13,620 nt of DNA from an uncultured Cytophagaceae bacterium (GCA_903837305.1 CAILUB010000056.1:1-13620), one strand, 5' to 3'; positions 1 to 8,290 are shown, numbered from the stretch's first letter. Numbers and translations are program-made. The notes: generated by a model not told the origin, from the sequence alone.

Positions 1-35
1 ATATGCGGCTTAGAAAGCCATATTTTTGATTTCAT
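1..35 (-). CDS. DegT/DnrJ/EryC1/StrS (PglE-like) sugar aminotransferase, N-terminal fragment cut by window edge
   Basis: An ATG at 35-33 opens a frame that stays open to base 1 and reads MKSKIWLSKPH, with the twelfth codon starting AT. The KIWLSxPHM pattern is the characteristic beginning of PLP-dependent sugar aminotransferases of the PglE/DegT family, which transfer an amino group from glutamate to the C4 ketone of a UDP-4-keto-6-deoxy-HexNAc. The start lies 6 bases after the stop of an acetyltransferase of the family that acts on exactly such 4-amino products, a pairing known from diacetylbacillosamine synthesis (PglE then PglD). Only eleven residues are visible, so the PLP lysine and the rest of the fold cannot be checked. 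The call rests on the N-terminal motif plus context; it could be another DegT-family member with a different sugar substrate. Confidence 0.62.
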   Translation of the reverse strand, partial: MKSKIWLSKPH

Positions 36-41
36 AATTCT

Positions 42-641
42 CTAACTGTATTTAATTACCTTTCCAGGATTTCCAACAACAGTTGCATTGTTAGGCACAT
101 CATTTATAATAACTGCTCCCGCTCCAATTGTTACATTTTTCCCTATGTTAATTCCATGTATTATAGTGGCACCAGCACCTATCCAAGTACCTGTCCCAAC
201 ACTAACATTTCCACATAGAGTTGCATTTGGCGATACATGAACATATTTCTCTAAAGTACAATCATGATCAATAATAGCTCCAGAATTTAGTATACAATGA
301 TCTCCCACATGTACCCCATGATTTACTACTACGCCTGACATTACTACTGTGCCTATACCAATTTTAGCATTATTCGAAATAGATGAGTGGGGATGAAATA
401 AGAAAATAAAACTTTCTTGGGGATACTGTAGCGAAATTAATTCTCTTATTTTATTTGCCCCAATTGCAACAAATATATTAGTATTTGCAGGAATAACTAA
501 ATCTCTCTTTTCAATTTTATGCTCATGATTAATTTTTGATGAATCATCATCCCAAAATTTAACTGTGTAGCCCGATTGAATTGCAATTTCAGCCACAACA
601 TTACCATGACCACTAGACCCCACAATTATTAAATTATTCAT
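42..641 (-). CDS. NeuD/PglD-family sugar O/N-acetyltransferase
   Basis: 199-residue acetyltransferase. The N-terminal third is a small Rossmann-like domain beginning LIIVGSSGHG (residues 4-13), the nucleotide-sugar-binding part of the NeuD/PglD family. From about residue 88 the sequence is a left-handed beta-helix of hexapeptide repeats (for example VGTGTWIGAGATI), ending in the usual VVGNPGKVI tail. His126 in IIDHDC aligns with the catalytic histidine of PglD (His125 in Campylobacter), and CoA would bind along the helix. The family moves acetyl from acetyl-CoA to an amino or hydroxyl group of a nucleotide sugar in the cytoplasm. I chose the ATG at 641 because the family begins directly at the Rossmann strand; the in-frame ATG at 662 would add seven residues (MARKLIV) inside the upstream gene. 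It overlaps the preceding glycosyltransferase by 8 bases and is followed by a PglE-like aminotransferase start, so 4-N-acetylation of a UDP-4-amino-4,6-dideoxy sugar is the likely job. NeuD-type O-acetylation is the alternative, but no sialic acid genes are seen. Confidence 0.87.
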   Translation of the reverse strand: MNNLIIVGSSGHGNVVAEIAIQSGYTVKFWDDDSSKINHEHKIEKRDLVIPANTNIFVAIGANKIRELISLQYPQESFIFLFHPHSSISNNAKIGIGTVVMSGVVVNHGVHVGDHCILNSGAIIDHDCTLEKYVHVSPNATLCGNVSVGTGTWIGAGATIIHGINIGKNVTIGAGAVIINDVPNNATVVGNPGKVIKYS

Positions 642-1869
642 TACAATTAATTTTCGAGCCATGAAAAACCCAATTTACCCAATGATTCGACAAAAGGCCT
701 CGATCAAATTCTTTTTCTCCTAACTGCCTTGCGTTTCTTCCCATATTCTTAAGCAAGAGTTTGTTGTCCAACAAATATTCAACTTTATCGGCAAATTTGA
801 GAGAATCACTTGGGCTACAGCTAACTCCACACTGATTCTGTTCAATCAAATTTGCAACCCATCCTGGATAATTTGTTAATACTGGAAGCCCAATTGCTAA
901 GTAATCAAAAAATTTATTTGGAGATGTCCCAAAATAAAACGCTGGAACATCAGCTAATATTTGTAGACCCACATCACTCGCTTTCAATAACCCAACTAAC
1001 TTTTCTTTGGAAACTGGTTCCATAAAAACAATATGGTTATCCAATGATTCTGCTTTTGCCTTATTAATTAATCTTTGTTTTTCTCGACCACTCCCAATTA
1101 AAATAATTTTATATCCTGATCGCCCTCTTTCATTTAATACACTGACCGCATTCAATACTGAATCTAATCCATTCGCAATTCCATGTGTACCACTGTATAT
1201 AAATATCAAATCACTTTCATCAATTTCTTTAGGTCGCCACACTTGTGATTCATTAGCAAATAGTTCTAAATCACAACCATTAGAAATTTGAACAATTTTT
1301 TGTTTTGAAATACCTTTTGATGCGATACCCTCACATATCCCAGGAGACAGTCCTATTAATCGATGAGCAGACTTATATGAAACATACTCCAATAATGCCA
1401 TTAAATTCAATACTAGTGGGTTAGTAATTACTCCCATTGCCTTAGGTAATTCGGGCCATAAATCTCTAACCTCGAATATAAAAGTCTTACCACGGATCCA
1501 TCTAGCAAAAATCCCAGGAATTCCAGCAGTTAATGGAGTTGTTGTTGCAAATACAACATCATAAGAATAAGTAAGAGCAATGATAATGCTTCTAAACGCA
1601 TACATTAGAAATAATAAAGCGCGTTTGACAAATCCATCACTATTTGAATACGATAAATTAAACTCAATGATTTTTATTCCATCAACTATCCCACTTCTGC
1701 GGCCCCACTTAAATGGATTTGTTAAACCAGTATTGCCTCCGCTATAACTCCCACAAACCATAACAACATCATGCCCATCTTTTAGACTTCGAATGGCCAT
1801 TTCATAAGACCTAGTACCTGTAGACCCTTTTGGAGTTGAAAAATGTTGATGAAAATAAAGTAATTTCAT
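634..1869 (-). CDS. GT4-family glycosyltransferase, WbuB-like
   Basis: 411 residues, a full-length GT-B glycosyltransferase. The N-terminal acceptor domain starts KLLYFHQHFSTP with the glycine/arginine stretch GSTGTRSYE (15-23), typical of the WbuB group of L-FucNAc and related HexNAc transferases. DLWPE at 136-140 and the start of the C-terminal donor domain at IYSGTHG (224-230) are family landmarks. The nucleotide-binding region reads TSPNKFFDYLAIGLPV (315-330), where WbuB-type enzymes carry a PNKFFDY variant of the usual EX7E motif. A hydrophobic patch at about 84-100 could associate with the membrane, where the lipid-linked acceptor sits. The start overlaps the stop of the heparinase-fold gene by one base (TAATG), indicating translational coupling. 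The enzyme probably adds an N-acetylated 6-deoxy or amidino sugar to the growing repeat unit on undecaprenyl diphosphate; donor and acceptor cannot be read from sequence. Confidence 0.88.
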   Translation of the reverse strand: MKLLYFHQHFSTPKGSTGTRSYEMAIRSLKDGHDVVMVCGSYSGGNTGLTNPFKWGRRSGIVDGIKIIEFNLSYSNSDGFVKRALLFLMYAFRSIIIALTYSYDVVFATTTPLTAGIPGIFARWIRGKTFIFEVRDLWPELPKAMGVITNPLVLNLMALLEYVSYKSAHRLIGLSPGICEGIASKGISKQKIVQISNGCDLELFANESQVWRPKEIDESDLIFIYSGTHGIANGLDSVLNAVSVLNERGRSGYKIILIGSGREKQRLINKAKAESLDNHIVFMEPVSKEKLVGLLKASDVGLQILADVPAFYFGTSPNKFFDYLAIGLPVLTNYPGWVANLIEQNQCGVSCSPSDSLKFADKVEYLLDNKLLLKNMGRNARQLGEKEFDRGLLSNHWVNWVFHGSKINCNE

Positions 1870-3662
1870 TACCAGTTAATATGTGTTAATTGAATTTCTG
1901 ATTTCTTAAGTTCTTTAGAAATAACAGGCAAATTTGATTCGGAATAATAATACCTTGACTCATATTCATTACTACAAATATAATCCCCTAATATTTTCCT
2001 TTTTTTTATGTCAATAAAAATCTCGTTACTTTTATTATCGGAATGAATAAACTCAAATTTATTTGGACTTAATCTCCATTTCAATTCTGCTGTTTTATAA
2101 CCTCCAGAATAATGATCTTTAACCACTAAACTATTCCTATTTATGACTAGTTCCCTCTTATGATATACTTTTAAATGATCTAGGTATGCCGACGAAATAA
2201 TGAAGTCCTTTTTTGAATTTTCATATTTAAATTCAACTTCTCTTAGCCATGATCCAAATAAAAATCTCCCCAGAACTGGCATTTGATCTCTAACATCAAA
2301 TTGTATACTATTATGTGAAGATACTCCATTATAATACCTAGTTTTCTCATTAGATATGTTATAAGAATAACTCCCTCCATCACGCAAAATATTTTCGCCA
2401 TTTATCCATAAATCTACATGCATTGCATCTGAATGACTAGGCCTGAATTTAAATATGGGACGCCTAAATACTAGCAATAAATCTCTCTTCTTATAAATGA
2501 AAAAGCCGTCTTCATTTCCCATTAATGTAGCTTCTTGAATCGCATTATCCTTACGAGCAGAATTAACATTAATACAAAGTTGGTTAAAGATTTTATCTTG
2601 ATTTTCAGTTATTGAATATATTAATCTATCGTTAAATACAAGATTAGCCCATTGGACACTTTTTCTATAATCACGATATCCAAAATTAAACATATTAAAT
2701 AGCTGAGCACCGTCATTTGCACCTATATTAGGGACATCCCCAGTATTAGGGTCAGTTAATATTTCTAACCATTGGATAGCCTTTTTAATCTTATTTTGAA
2801 GCAAATTAGAAAAAGAAGTTAAATTATTAATTTTCCTATAAGTTTCGCATAAACTATACGTATCTAGCGCCAAACGATGATAATTAACAGAATATTGGCT
2901 AAAGCAGCCGTCATTGGAAAATAGCTTCATTGCTCTATTTTCCAACCATTTTCTTCCTAAAGTTTCATATTTTTCATATTTCACCAATCCATTTAATACC
3001 AAAAAATGCCCTCCAATAAATAATGCCGCGGCTTCAGATGTGCCATGATTATTATTTTGAGCAATTGCATAAGAAATGGTAGGAGCAATTCTTTTAATGT
3101 GTGCCTCGATTAATGATATTAATGGTTTTGAAGAATTATTAGATTGGTCTAAAATTAACGCTGCTAAAATTAAGTGCAATACTCTTATAGACGCCTCTTG
3201 TCCACACTTCCAATTTAGCCCCTTATAATATGGATTATTACTGATCCAATCAGTTAGCCTCGAATTAAGCAAGTTAATTGCATGTTTATCTCCAGAAACT
3301 GCAATAATTGCTAACTGAACGACCCAGTCGAAGCGGGAGAGTTCCCATACTGTTTTAATATCTCCAAGGTTTAAATCAAAATCAGATATTTTCCACCAAT
3401 CGAGATTATTAGATTTAGATTCAAGATTATTAAAATAATTTTTATGCCAATTTGGAGCAACATCACCAAATGAGACATATTCACCAGAAAATGGATAAAA
3501 CCCATTTACTAATTTATTATATGAATATATATCACTATTGGGGATCAAGAACACCTCTCGTGGGTTACTAAAAAAAACTCCGGTGATTTGATTTGATTTA
3601 ATTTTTTGAACAGGGTGAACCCCTATTTTAAGTAATACTCTATAAAGTGCTACCCGAAACAA
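1869..3662 (-). CDS. Heparinase II/III-family (alginate lyase fold) protein
   Basis: 597 residues. An alpha/alpha-toroid domain spans about 80-370 and contains the family landmarks VWELSRFDWV (105-114), NPYYKGLNWKCGQEASIR (143-160) and NNNHGTSEAAALF (203-215), followed by SVNYHRLALDTY (258-269) with a candidate catalytic tyrosine/histidine pair (Tyr261, His262). A C-terminal beta-sandwich (about 380-597) holds the second landmark RPSHSDAMHVDLW (407-419). These enzymes break uronic-acid polysaccharides by beta-elimination, usually outside the cytoplasm. Here no signal peptide is visible, so a cytoplasmic or membrane-edge role in building the glycan is possible. The first usable start is TTG at 3662. 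The frame is open 16 codons further upstream (to 3710) and reads like protein (TLKTYYRLGIFN), but has no ATG, GTG or TTG. The gap to the upstream wecB stop is 29 bases. Family certain, function uncertain. Confidence 0.85.
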   Translation of the reverse strand: MFRVALYRVLLKIGVHPVQKIKSNQITGVFFSNPREVFLIPNSDIYSYNKLVNGFYPFSGEYVSFGDVAPNWHKNYFNNLESKSNNLDWWKISDFDLNLGDIKTVWELSRFDWVVQLAIIAVSGDKHAINLLNSRLTDWISNNPYYKGLNWKCGQEASIRVLHLILAALILDQSNNSSKPLISLIEAHIKRIAPTISYAIAQNNNHGTSEAAALFIGGHFLVLNGLVKYEKYETLGRKWLENRAMKLFSNDGCFSQYSVNYHRLALDTYSLCETYRKINNLTSFSNLLQNKIKKAIQWLEILTDPNTGDVPNIGANDGAQLFNMFNFGYRDYRKSVQWANLVFNDRLIYSITENQDKIFNQLCINVNSARKDNAIQEATLMGNEDGFFIYKKRDLLLVFRRPIFKFRPSHSDAMHVDLWINGENILRDGGSYSYNISNEKTRYYNGVSSHNSIQFDVRDQMPVLGRFLFGSWLREVEFKYENSKKDFIISSAYLDHLKVYHKRELVINRNSLVVKDHYSGGYKTAELKWRLSPNKFEFIHSDNKSNEIFIDIKKRKILGDYICSNEYESRYYYSESNLPVISKELKKSEIQLTHINW

Positions 3663-3691
3663 ATTAAATATACCTAATCGATAATAAGTTT

Positions 3692-4789
3692 TTAGAGTTT
3701 CGATACTAAATTAAGCTTTATAAGTATCTCAATAATTCTCTCTGAGGTTTTTCCATCCCATAATGGAGGAATCCCCCCTTTTTTCCATTGACCACCTAAT
3801 AATTTTCTCATAGCCGGCTCTAATGCGGATGGGTTGGTTCCGAGTAATTCATTTGTACCAATGGAAACGGTTTCTGGCCTTTCAGTATTTGACCGAAGCG
3901 TCATACAAGGTATTCCAAGCATAGTTGTTTCCTCTGTAATACCACCTGAATCAGTTACAACTGCCATTGATTTACTAACCAAATAATTAAACTCTAGATA
4001 GGGTAAAGGATCTGTTAATATTAAATTCGGGTTTGAGATATGTAATCGGTTTAAGACCTGACGTGTTCGTGGATGTACAGGAAAAACTAAATATAAATTG
4101 TTTGAGTGCTCAATGATTTTATTTATTAGTAACTCCAAATTTGCCTCTTGGTCTACGTTTGCCGGCCTATGGAGAGTCAAAACAATATAATTCTTATCTT
4201 GCAAACCACATTGATCCCAAATATTTGGCTTTTGAAAACGCTGTAAATTACTTAAAAGAGAGTCTATCATTGTGTTACCCACAAAAAATATATGGTTTTC
4301 CGAAATACCTAAAGCCTTTAAATTTTGATTGGCCACTTCAGAAGTCGTGAAGAAATAATCGCTGATGCTATCCGTTACCATCCTATTAATTTCTTCAGGC
4401 ATAGTCAGATCACCGGACCTTATGCCTGCTTCAACATGCGCAACTTTAATGTTTAGTTTTTTGGCAACAATTGAACATGCCATAGTTGAAGTTACATCTC
4501 CAACAACGATACATAAATCACAAGGCTTTGTCAATAACAACTTCTCATAACCGACCATAATTTTTGAAGTTTGCTCAGCCTGTGTTCCTCCTCCAGCACC
4601 TAAATTTATATTGGGTTCAGGTATCCCTAATTGCTCAAAAAATGTATCACTCATATTTGGGTCATAATGTTGACCAGTATGAATTAATCGATACTCTATT
4701 TTTGAAGAGGGGTATTTTGAAATTGCTTTAATCATTGGCGCAATTTTCATGAAATTAGGTCTTGCACCTGCAATAAAATCGACGATCAT
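3692..4789 (-). CDS. wecB: UDP-N-acetylglucosamine 2-epimerase (non-hydrolysing)
   Basis: 365 residues when started at the ATG at 4789. The N-terminus IVDFIAGARPNFMKIAPM carries the GxRP(x)5KxAP signature of WecB/MnaA epimerases, which interconvert UDP-GlcNAc and UDP-ManNAc through a 2-acetamidoglucal intermediate. The expected active-site residues are present: Asp98 in VVGDVTST, Glu120 in HVEAGIRSGD, Glu132 or Glu133 in MPEEINR, and His207 in LTLHRPAN, matching Asp95, Glu117, Glu131 and His213 of the E. coli enzyme. TDSGGITEET further on is the C-terminal UDP-binding loop. A TTG at 4810 would add seven residues and overlap the preceding gene; I prefer the ATG because it sits 2 bases after that gene's stop and gives the standard N-terminus. 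The likely product is UDP-ManNAc or, given the neighbours, a C2-epimerised modified HexNAc as made by WbpI or FnlC relatives. Confidence 0.9.
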   Translation of the reverse strand: MIVDFIAGARPNFMKIAPMIKAISKYPSSKIEYRLIHTGQHYDPNMSDTFFEQLGIPEPNINLGAGGGTQAEQTSKIMVGYEKLLLTKPCDLCIVVGDVTSTMACSIVAKKLNIKVAHVEAGIRSGDLTMPEEINRMVTDSISDYFFTTSEVANQNLKALGISENHIFFVGNTMIDSLLSNLQRFQKPNIWDQCGLQDKNYIVLTLHRPANVDQEANLELLINKIIEHSNNLYLVFPVHPRTRQVLNRLHISNPNLILTDPLPYLEFNYLVSKSMAVVTDSGGITEETTMLGIPCMTLRSNTERPETVSIGTNELLGTNPSALEPAMRKLLGGQWKKGGIPPLWDGKTSERIIEILIKLNLVSKL

Positions 4790-4791
4790 AT

Positions 4792-6912
4792 CTAATCTAA
4801 TTGAATCCAAGCGCCATTTTTTAAGCTATCTATAGCAGCAAAACTGGCTTGAGTTGTATTAATTATTTCATTAATGGGAATAAGTGATTGGCCACCAGTC
4901 TTTACTTGATTGATAAGCAATTCAAATTGTTTCTTATGGCCCTTATCAAGTGAAGTTTTCAGCTTTTTAAAGTTTTTAAATCCAAATGCAGTTGTTGCCC
5001 TAAAATTATCAATTACAATTGTCCTCTCTTGTGAATACACTTCAATCCTTTCTTTGGGATATTCTTTTGACCCATTAGCAAAATAATTAATTGTACCGGT
5101 AGATCCATTTTCATATTTAAGTAAAATTGTCGCTGTATCTGTATTCTCGTTTGGATTAATTCCCATCGCATTCATACAAACAGATACAACTTTACTACCC
5201 GTAAAAAATGTAATTAAATCAATAAAATGACACGCCTCGCCTATAATTCTGCCTCCCCCAACATTCATATCATGTATCCATATATTTTGAGGTATAGCCC
5301 CTGCATTCATAGTTGCGATTACATTGATAGGACTATTATCTAATAAACTCTTAACTTTCAAAGAGTGAGGAGAGAAGCGTCTATTAAACCCTACTGTTAA
5401 AGTGTTCTTATTGGATTTGCTATAGGCTTTAATCACCTCATTAAGCTGAAAATGATTAATTGCAAGAGGCTTTTCTACGAATACATTCTTATTTTTTTCT
5501 AAACTCTCTATGACCATAGAAGCATGTTGATTATGTCTAGTGGTAATCATCACTAAATCAACATCATTATCATTAATTATTTCCTTAAAGTCGGTAGTTG
5601 AAAATGAAAAGTTATATTTTTTAGCAAGTGCTGTTCCGGTTACGCCACCTGAACTTGCTATATATTTTAATGATGCGCCAGATTTATAAATTGCTGGTAG
5701 CAATGTCATTTTAGTGAAATTCCCAGCACCAATTATTCCAATAATACCCTTAGACTCTCTAAAAGAATTTGAGTTTAATTTTATGGTATTTGATGGCGTA
5801 AGAATTTCATGTTCTGAATAAGTTATTATTGAAGCTATAGATTTACTAGAACTAATCGAACCATAAATTGCTTTAAAATCTTCTAATGGTACTAAATCAG
5901 TAATTAACTCATTAACTTGTAAAGAAGAGTTCGCAATTGATTTTAATATAGTTTCAAAGTTTCTTTTCTCACTCCATCTAACATATGATATAGGATAATC
6001 AATCCCTTTTTGTTCATAACTTTCATCATACCTGCCAGGTCCATAAGAGCACGATACCTGAAAGGTTAATTCTTTTTCATAAAAATCAGCTCTACTCAAA
6101 TCAAGTCCAATCACTCCAACTAGAATTATTCTACCGCGTTTTCGACTCATTTTTGCTGATTGAGAAATAATTTCATTCCCCTTAGATGATGCCGTTATTA
6201 TCACACCATCAGCTCCGATATTATTTGTATATGATTCGACAAATTTTACTATATCTCCATCCTTGGGGTCAAATGGAATTACTCCCCATTTTTTTGCTAA
6301 AGAAAGTTTCGAATCATCTATATCAACTCCTATAACAGCACAACCATTTGCTATTAATAATTGAGCTGTAATTAAACCTATTAATCCTAAACCTATAACT
6401 ACAAATGTTTCACCAATTGTTGGAGATGCCAATCTTATTCCTTGTAAACCTATGGATCCAATAACTGTGAATGTTCCCTCATCATCACTTACATTGTCTG
6501 GAATATGGACAACCAAGTTTTGAGGAACACAAACGAATTCCGCGTGATTACCATTTGAAGCGACTCTATCTCCAACCTTAAATTCAGAAACTCCATCTCC
6601 AACAGCGATTATCTTACCCACATTACAATAACCTAAAGGTAATGGCTGCTCCAATTTGTTAAAAACAGCTTCAAGAGTGGGAATTAAACCATCAGTTTTG
6701 ATTTTATCTAATACCTGTTTTACTTTATCTGGTTGCTGGCGTGCTTTAGAAATCAAATTCGACTTTCCAAATTCAACTAGCATTCTTTCCGTTCCTAATG
6801 AAACTAGTGATCGAGTTGTTTGAATCAATACTGAACCTCTTTTAATTTGAGGCGCAGGGATTTCCTCTAAAATTGTTTCGCCTGTTTTAAAAGATTGTAT
6901 TATTTGTCTCAT
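4792..6912 (-). CDS. Bi-domain oxidoreductase: MDR (alcohol dehydrogenase-like) fused to Gfo/Idh/MocA
   Basis: 706 residues made of two NAD(P)-dependent enzymes. Residues about 1-365 are a medium-chain dehydrogenase/reductase: substrate domain with SLVSLGTER (35-43), LPLGYCNVGKI (91-101) and FKVGDRV (111-117), then a Rossmann domain with GLGLIG (174-179) and the acidic strand end GVDIDD. The zinc-ligand GHE motif and the structural cysteine lobe of alcohol dehydrogenases are not seen, so this half looks zinc-independent. Residues about 388-706 are a Gfo/Idh/MocA oxidoreductase: second Rossmann motif GIIGAGNF (392-399), ITTRHNQHA (456-464), the catalytic-site EKP (480-482) and GGGRIIGEACHFIDL (552-566). 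This fused architecture occurs in surface-polysaccharide clusters of several phyla. Its substrate is not known to me; a nucleotide sugar or uronate-type residue is likely given WecB and the heparinase-fold neighbour. The gap to the hisF-like stop is 2 bases. Confidence 0.88.
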   Translation of the reverse strand: MRQIIQSFKTGETILEEIPAPQIKRGSVLIQTTRSLVSLGTERMLVEFGKSNLISKARQQPDKVKQVLDKIKTDGLIPTLEAVFNKLEQPLPLGYCNVGKIIAVGDGVSEFKVGDRVASNGNHAEFVCVPQNLVVHIPDNVSDDEGTFTVIGSIGLQGIRLASPTIGETFVVIGLGLIGLITAQLLIANGCAVIGVDIDDSKLSLAKKWGVIPFDPKDGDIVKFVESYTNNIGADGVIITASSKGNEIISQSAKMSRKRGRIILVGVIGLDLSRADFYEKELTFQVSCSYGPGRYDESYEQKGIDYPISYVRWSEKRNFETILKSIANSSLQVNELITDLVPLEDFKAIYGSISSSKSIASIITYSEHEILTPSNTIKLNSNSFRESKGIIGIIGAGNFTKMTLLPAIYKSGASLKYIASSGGVTGTALAKKYNFSFSTTDFKEIINDNDVDLVMITTRHNQHASMVIESLEKNKNVFVEKPLAINHFQLNEVIKAYSKSNKNTLTVGFNRRFSPHSLKVKSLLDNSPINVIATMNAGAIPQNIWIHDMNVGGGRIIGEACHFIDLITFFTGSKVVSVCMNAMGINPNENTDTATILLKYENGSTGTINYFANGSKEYPKERIEVYSQERTIVIDNFRATTAFGFKNFKKLKTSLDKGHKKQFELLINQVKTGGQSLIPINEIINTTQASFAAIDSLKNGAWIQLD

Positions 6913-6914
6913 TG

Positions 6915-7676
6915 TTAATAAATTTCATTTCTTGTAATTCGATCAGGATAATTAATCAATACCGCTTTATACTTCCCTTTGAATACAAAAATACTACCCG
7001 CGGCAACACCTAATGTCTTATATTTAAATATTGCTTGTTTAATATCCTCTAAACTACTTGCCCCTCCCAATATCGTCAATGGACATGATGTTAGCTCCCT
7101 AACCAATTCGAATAACTTAAAGTCATATCCATTCATTTTCCCGTCCTCATCAATTGAATTTATGACAATTTCACCAACACCAATATTATTTAACGTTGAA
7201 ACAATATCGGTCAATTTTTTGCCGATGTGTCGTTTCCCATTGTGAGTAAACACTTCGTAATTTTTAAAAATTCCTTTCTTTTTTACATCAAGTACAACTA
7301 CCACACTCTGAACTCCTACAGCATTTCCAATTTCTATTAATAATTGAGGATTTTCTATTGCTGCTGAACTTAATGCAATTTTTTCTACCCCAAGACTTAT
7401 AATTCTTTTAGCCTGTTCTACCGTTGTAATACCACCACCATAACATAATGGCATCCTAGATTCAATTGCAATATTTTTAATAAAATTAAAATCTGGTCCA
7501 CGACCTTCAATCGTTGCATCTATATCTAAAATTATAAGCTCATCCACCTCCTTTTCATTGAAAATTTTAACCGCATTCAACGGGTCCCCTACATATTTAG
7601 GTTCCTTGAATTCAACAGTCTTTACAAGTCCTTTCTTATGAACAAGCAGACAGGGAGTGATTCTAGATCTAAGCAT
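6915..7676 (-). CDS. wbuZ: AglZ/HisF2-family acetamidino modification protein (WbuZ)
   Basis: 253 residues, a complete HisF-type beta/alpha barrel. Phosphate-site glycine clusters are at YGGGI (79-83) and LGGAS (203-207), Asp130 in VVVVLDVKK and Asp176 in NSIDEDG are kept. Position 11, the catalytic Asp of histidine-pathway HisF, is leucine here (PCLLVHKKGLVKT), and the region YVGDPLNAVKIFN (28-40) is typical of the WbuZ/HisF2/AglZ group. So the barrel probably no longer makes imidazole glycerol phosphate; as known for P. aeruginosa HisF2 it would work with a HisH glutaminase and a WbuX/WbpG amidotransferase, guiding ammonia to convert an acetamido group to an acetamidino group on a nucleotide sugar. 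The start overlaps the hisH stop by one base (TAATG), which fits a 1:1 complex. No other histidine-biosynthesis gene is present. Confidence 0.92.
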   Translation of the reverse strand: MLRSRITPCLLVHKKGLVKTVEFKEPKYVGDPLNAVKIFNEKEVDELIILDIDATIEGRGPDFNFIKNIAIESRMPLCYGGGITTVEQAKRIISLGVEKIALSSAAIENPQLLIEIGNAVGVQSVVVVLDVKKKGIFKNYEVFTHNGKRHIGKKLTDIVSTLNNIGVGEIVINSIDEDGKMNGYDFKLFELVRELTSCPLTILGGASSLEDIKQAIFKYKTLGVAAGSIFVFKGKYKAVLINYPDRITRNEIY

Positions 7677-8290
7677 TATAAGTTTGCAAAGTTTTTAAGC
7701 AAATTGACCCCATTAGAATGACTTTTCTCGGGGTGGAATTGAACACCATAAACATTTGAATTACAAACTACTGAAGCAAATTCCTGCCCATAGTTAGTAG
7801 TAGCAACAACATCTGAAATATTTACGCAATCAAAATAATATGAATGCAGAAAATAAAAACCAATTTCTAAATCAATTCCACTAAGTATAGATGTTTTATT
7901 TTTTTCTTGAATTGTATTCCATCCCATATGGGGAAGCTTGGGCTTACCGATAATTAATGACTCGTTAAATTTTCTAACCACCCCATTAATATATCCTAAA
8001 CCTGGCAATTTCCCCTCATCACTTGAATTCCCTAGCACTTGCATCCCAACACAAATTCCGAAAATCGGAACTTTATTCTTCAGCACTTCTTCATCCATTA
8101 CTTCTTTGAACCCTTTATTTATTAGGAGCAACATAGTTTCATCAAATGCTCCAACACCTGGCAAAAAAAGTTTATCTGCACCTCTTAATTCATTGGGAGC
8201 TGTAGCAATCTTATAATGAATATTTAATCTTTCATAAATATTTGCTATCGCGCTAATATTCCCTGAACCGTAATCAATTATTGTTATCAA
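7676..8290 (-). CDS. hisH: HisH-type glutamine amidotransferase subunit of the amidino-sugar system (WbuY/HisH2)
   Basis: 204-residue class I glutamine amidotransferase. It begins ITIIDYGSGNISAI, standard for HisH, has the oxyanion/nucleophile elbow GICVGMQVL with catalytic Cys80, and the His186-Glu188 pair in VQFHPEKS. It hydrolyses glutamine and passes ammonia to its partner barrel. The start is TTG at 8290: an in-frame stop lies six codons upstream and no ATG or GTG lies between, while the protein begins exactly where the family begins. The TTGA overlap (4 bases) with the amidotransferase gene's TGA couples the two. Position between WbuX and a HisF copy that lacks the key Asp identifies it as the amidino-sugar paralogue rather than the histidine-pathway enzyme, although the HisH sequence alone cannot tell the two apart. 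Confidence 0.93.
   Translation of the reverse strand: MITIIDYGSGNISAIANIYERLNIHYKIATAPNELRGADKLFLPGVGAFDETMLLLINKGFKEVMDEEVLKNKVPIFGICVGMQVLGNSSDEGKLPGLGYINGVVRKFNESLIIGKPKLPHMGWNTIQEKNKTSILSGIDLEIGFYFLHSYYFDCVNISDVVATTNYGQEFASVVCNSNVYGVQFHPEKSHSNGVNLLKNFANL

Noticed and set aside
3..27. Stem-loop GGCTT-AGA-AAGCC at 7-19 followed by TTTTT on the plus strand, resembling a terminator
   Set aside because: The stem has only five pairs, no gene on the plus strand leads into it, and on the minus strand these bases are the first codons of the aminotransferase (IWLSKP) with no T run after the stem.
1007..1291. Plus-strand open frame of 94 codons
   Set aside because: It lies wholly antisense to the well-supported WbuB-like glycosyltransferase and has no recognisable motif.
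4141..4550. Two plus-strand open frames of 69 and 61 codons
   Set aside because: Both are antisense to wecB, whose catalytic motifs are intact in the other strand; they match no family I recognise.
6979..8216. Plus-strand open frames at 6979-7245 and 7938-8216
   Set aside because: They are shadows of the hisF-like and hisH genes, with no protein-like motifs or plausible starts.
6915..8290. Histidine biosynthesis genes hisF and hisH
   Set aside because: The barrel has Leu instead of Asp11, a WbuX-type amidotransferase is adjacent, and no other his gene is present, so the amidino-sugar role is preferred.
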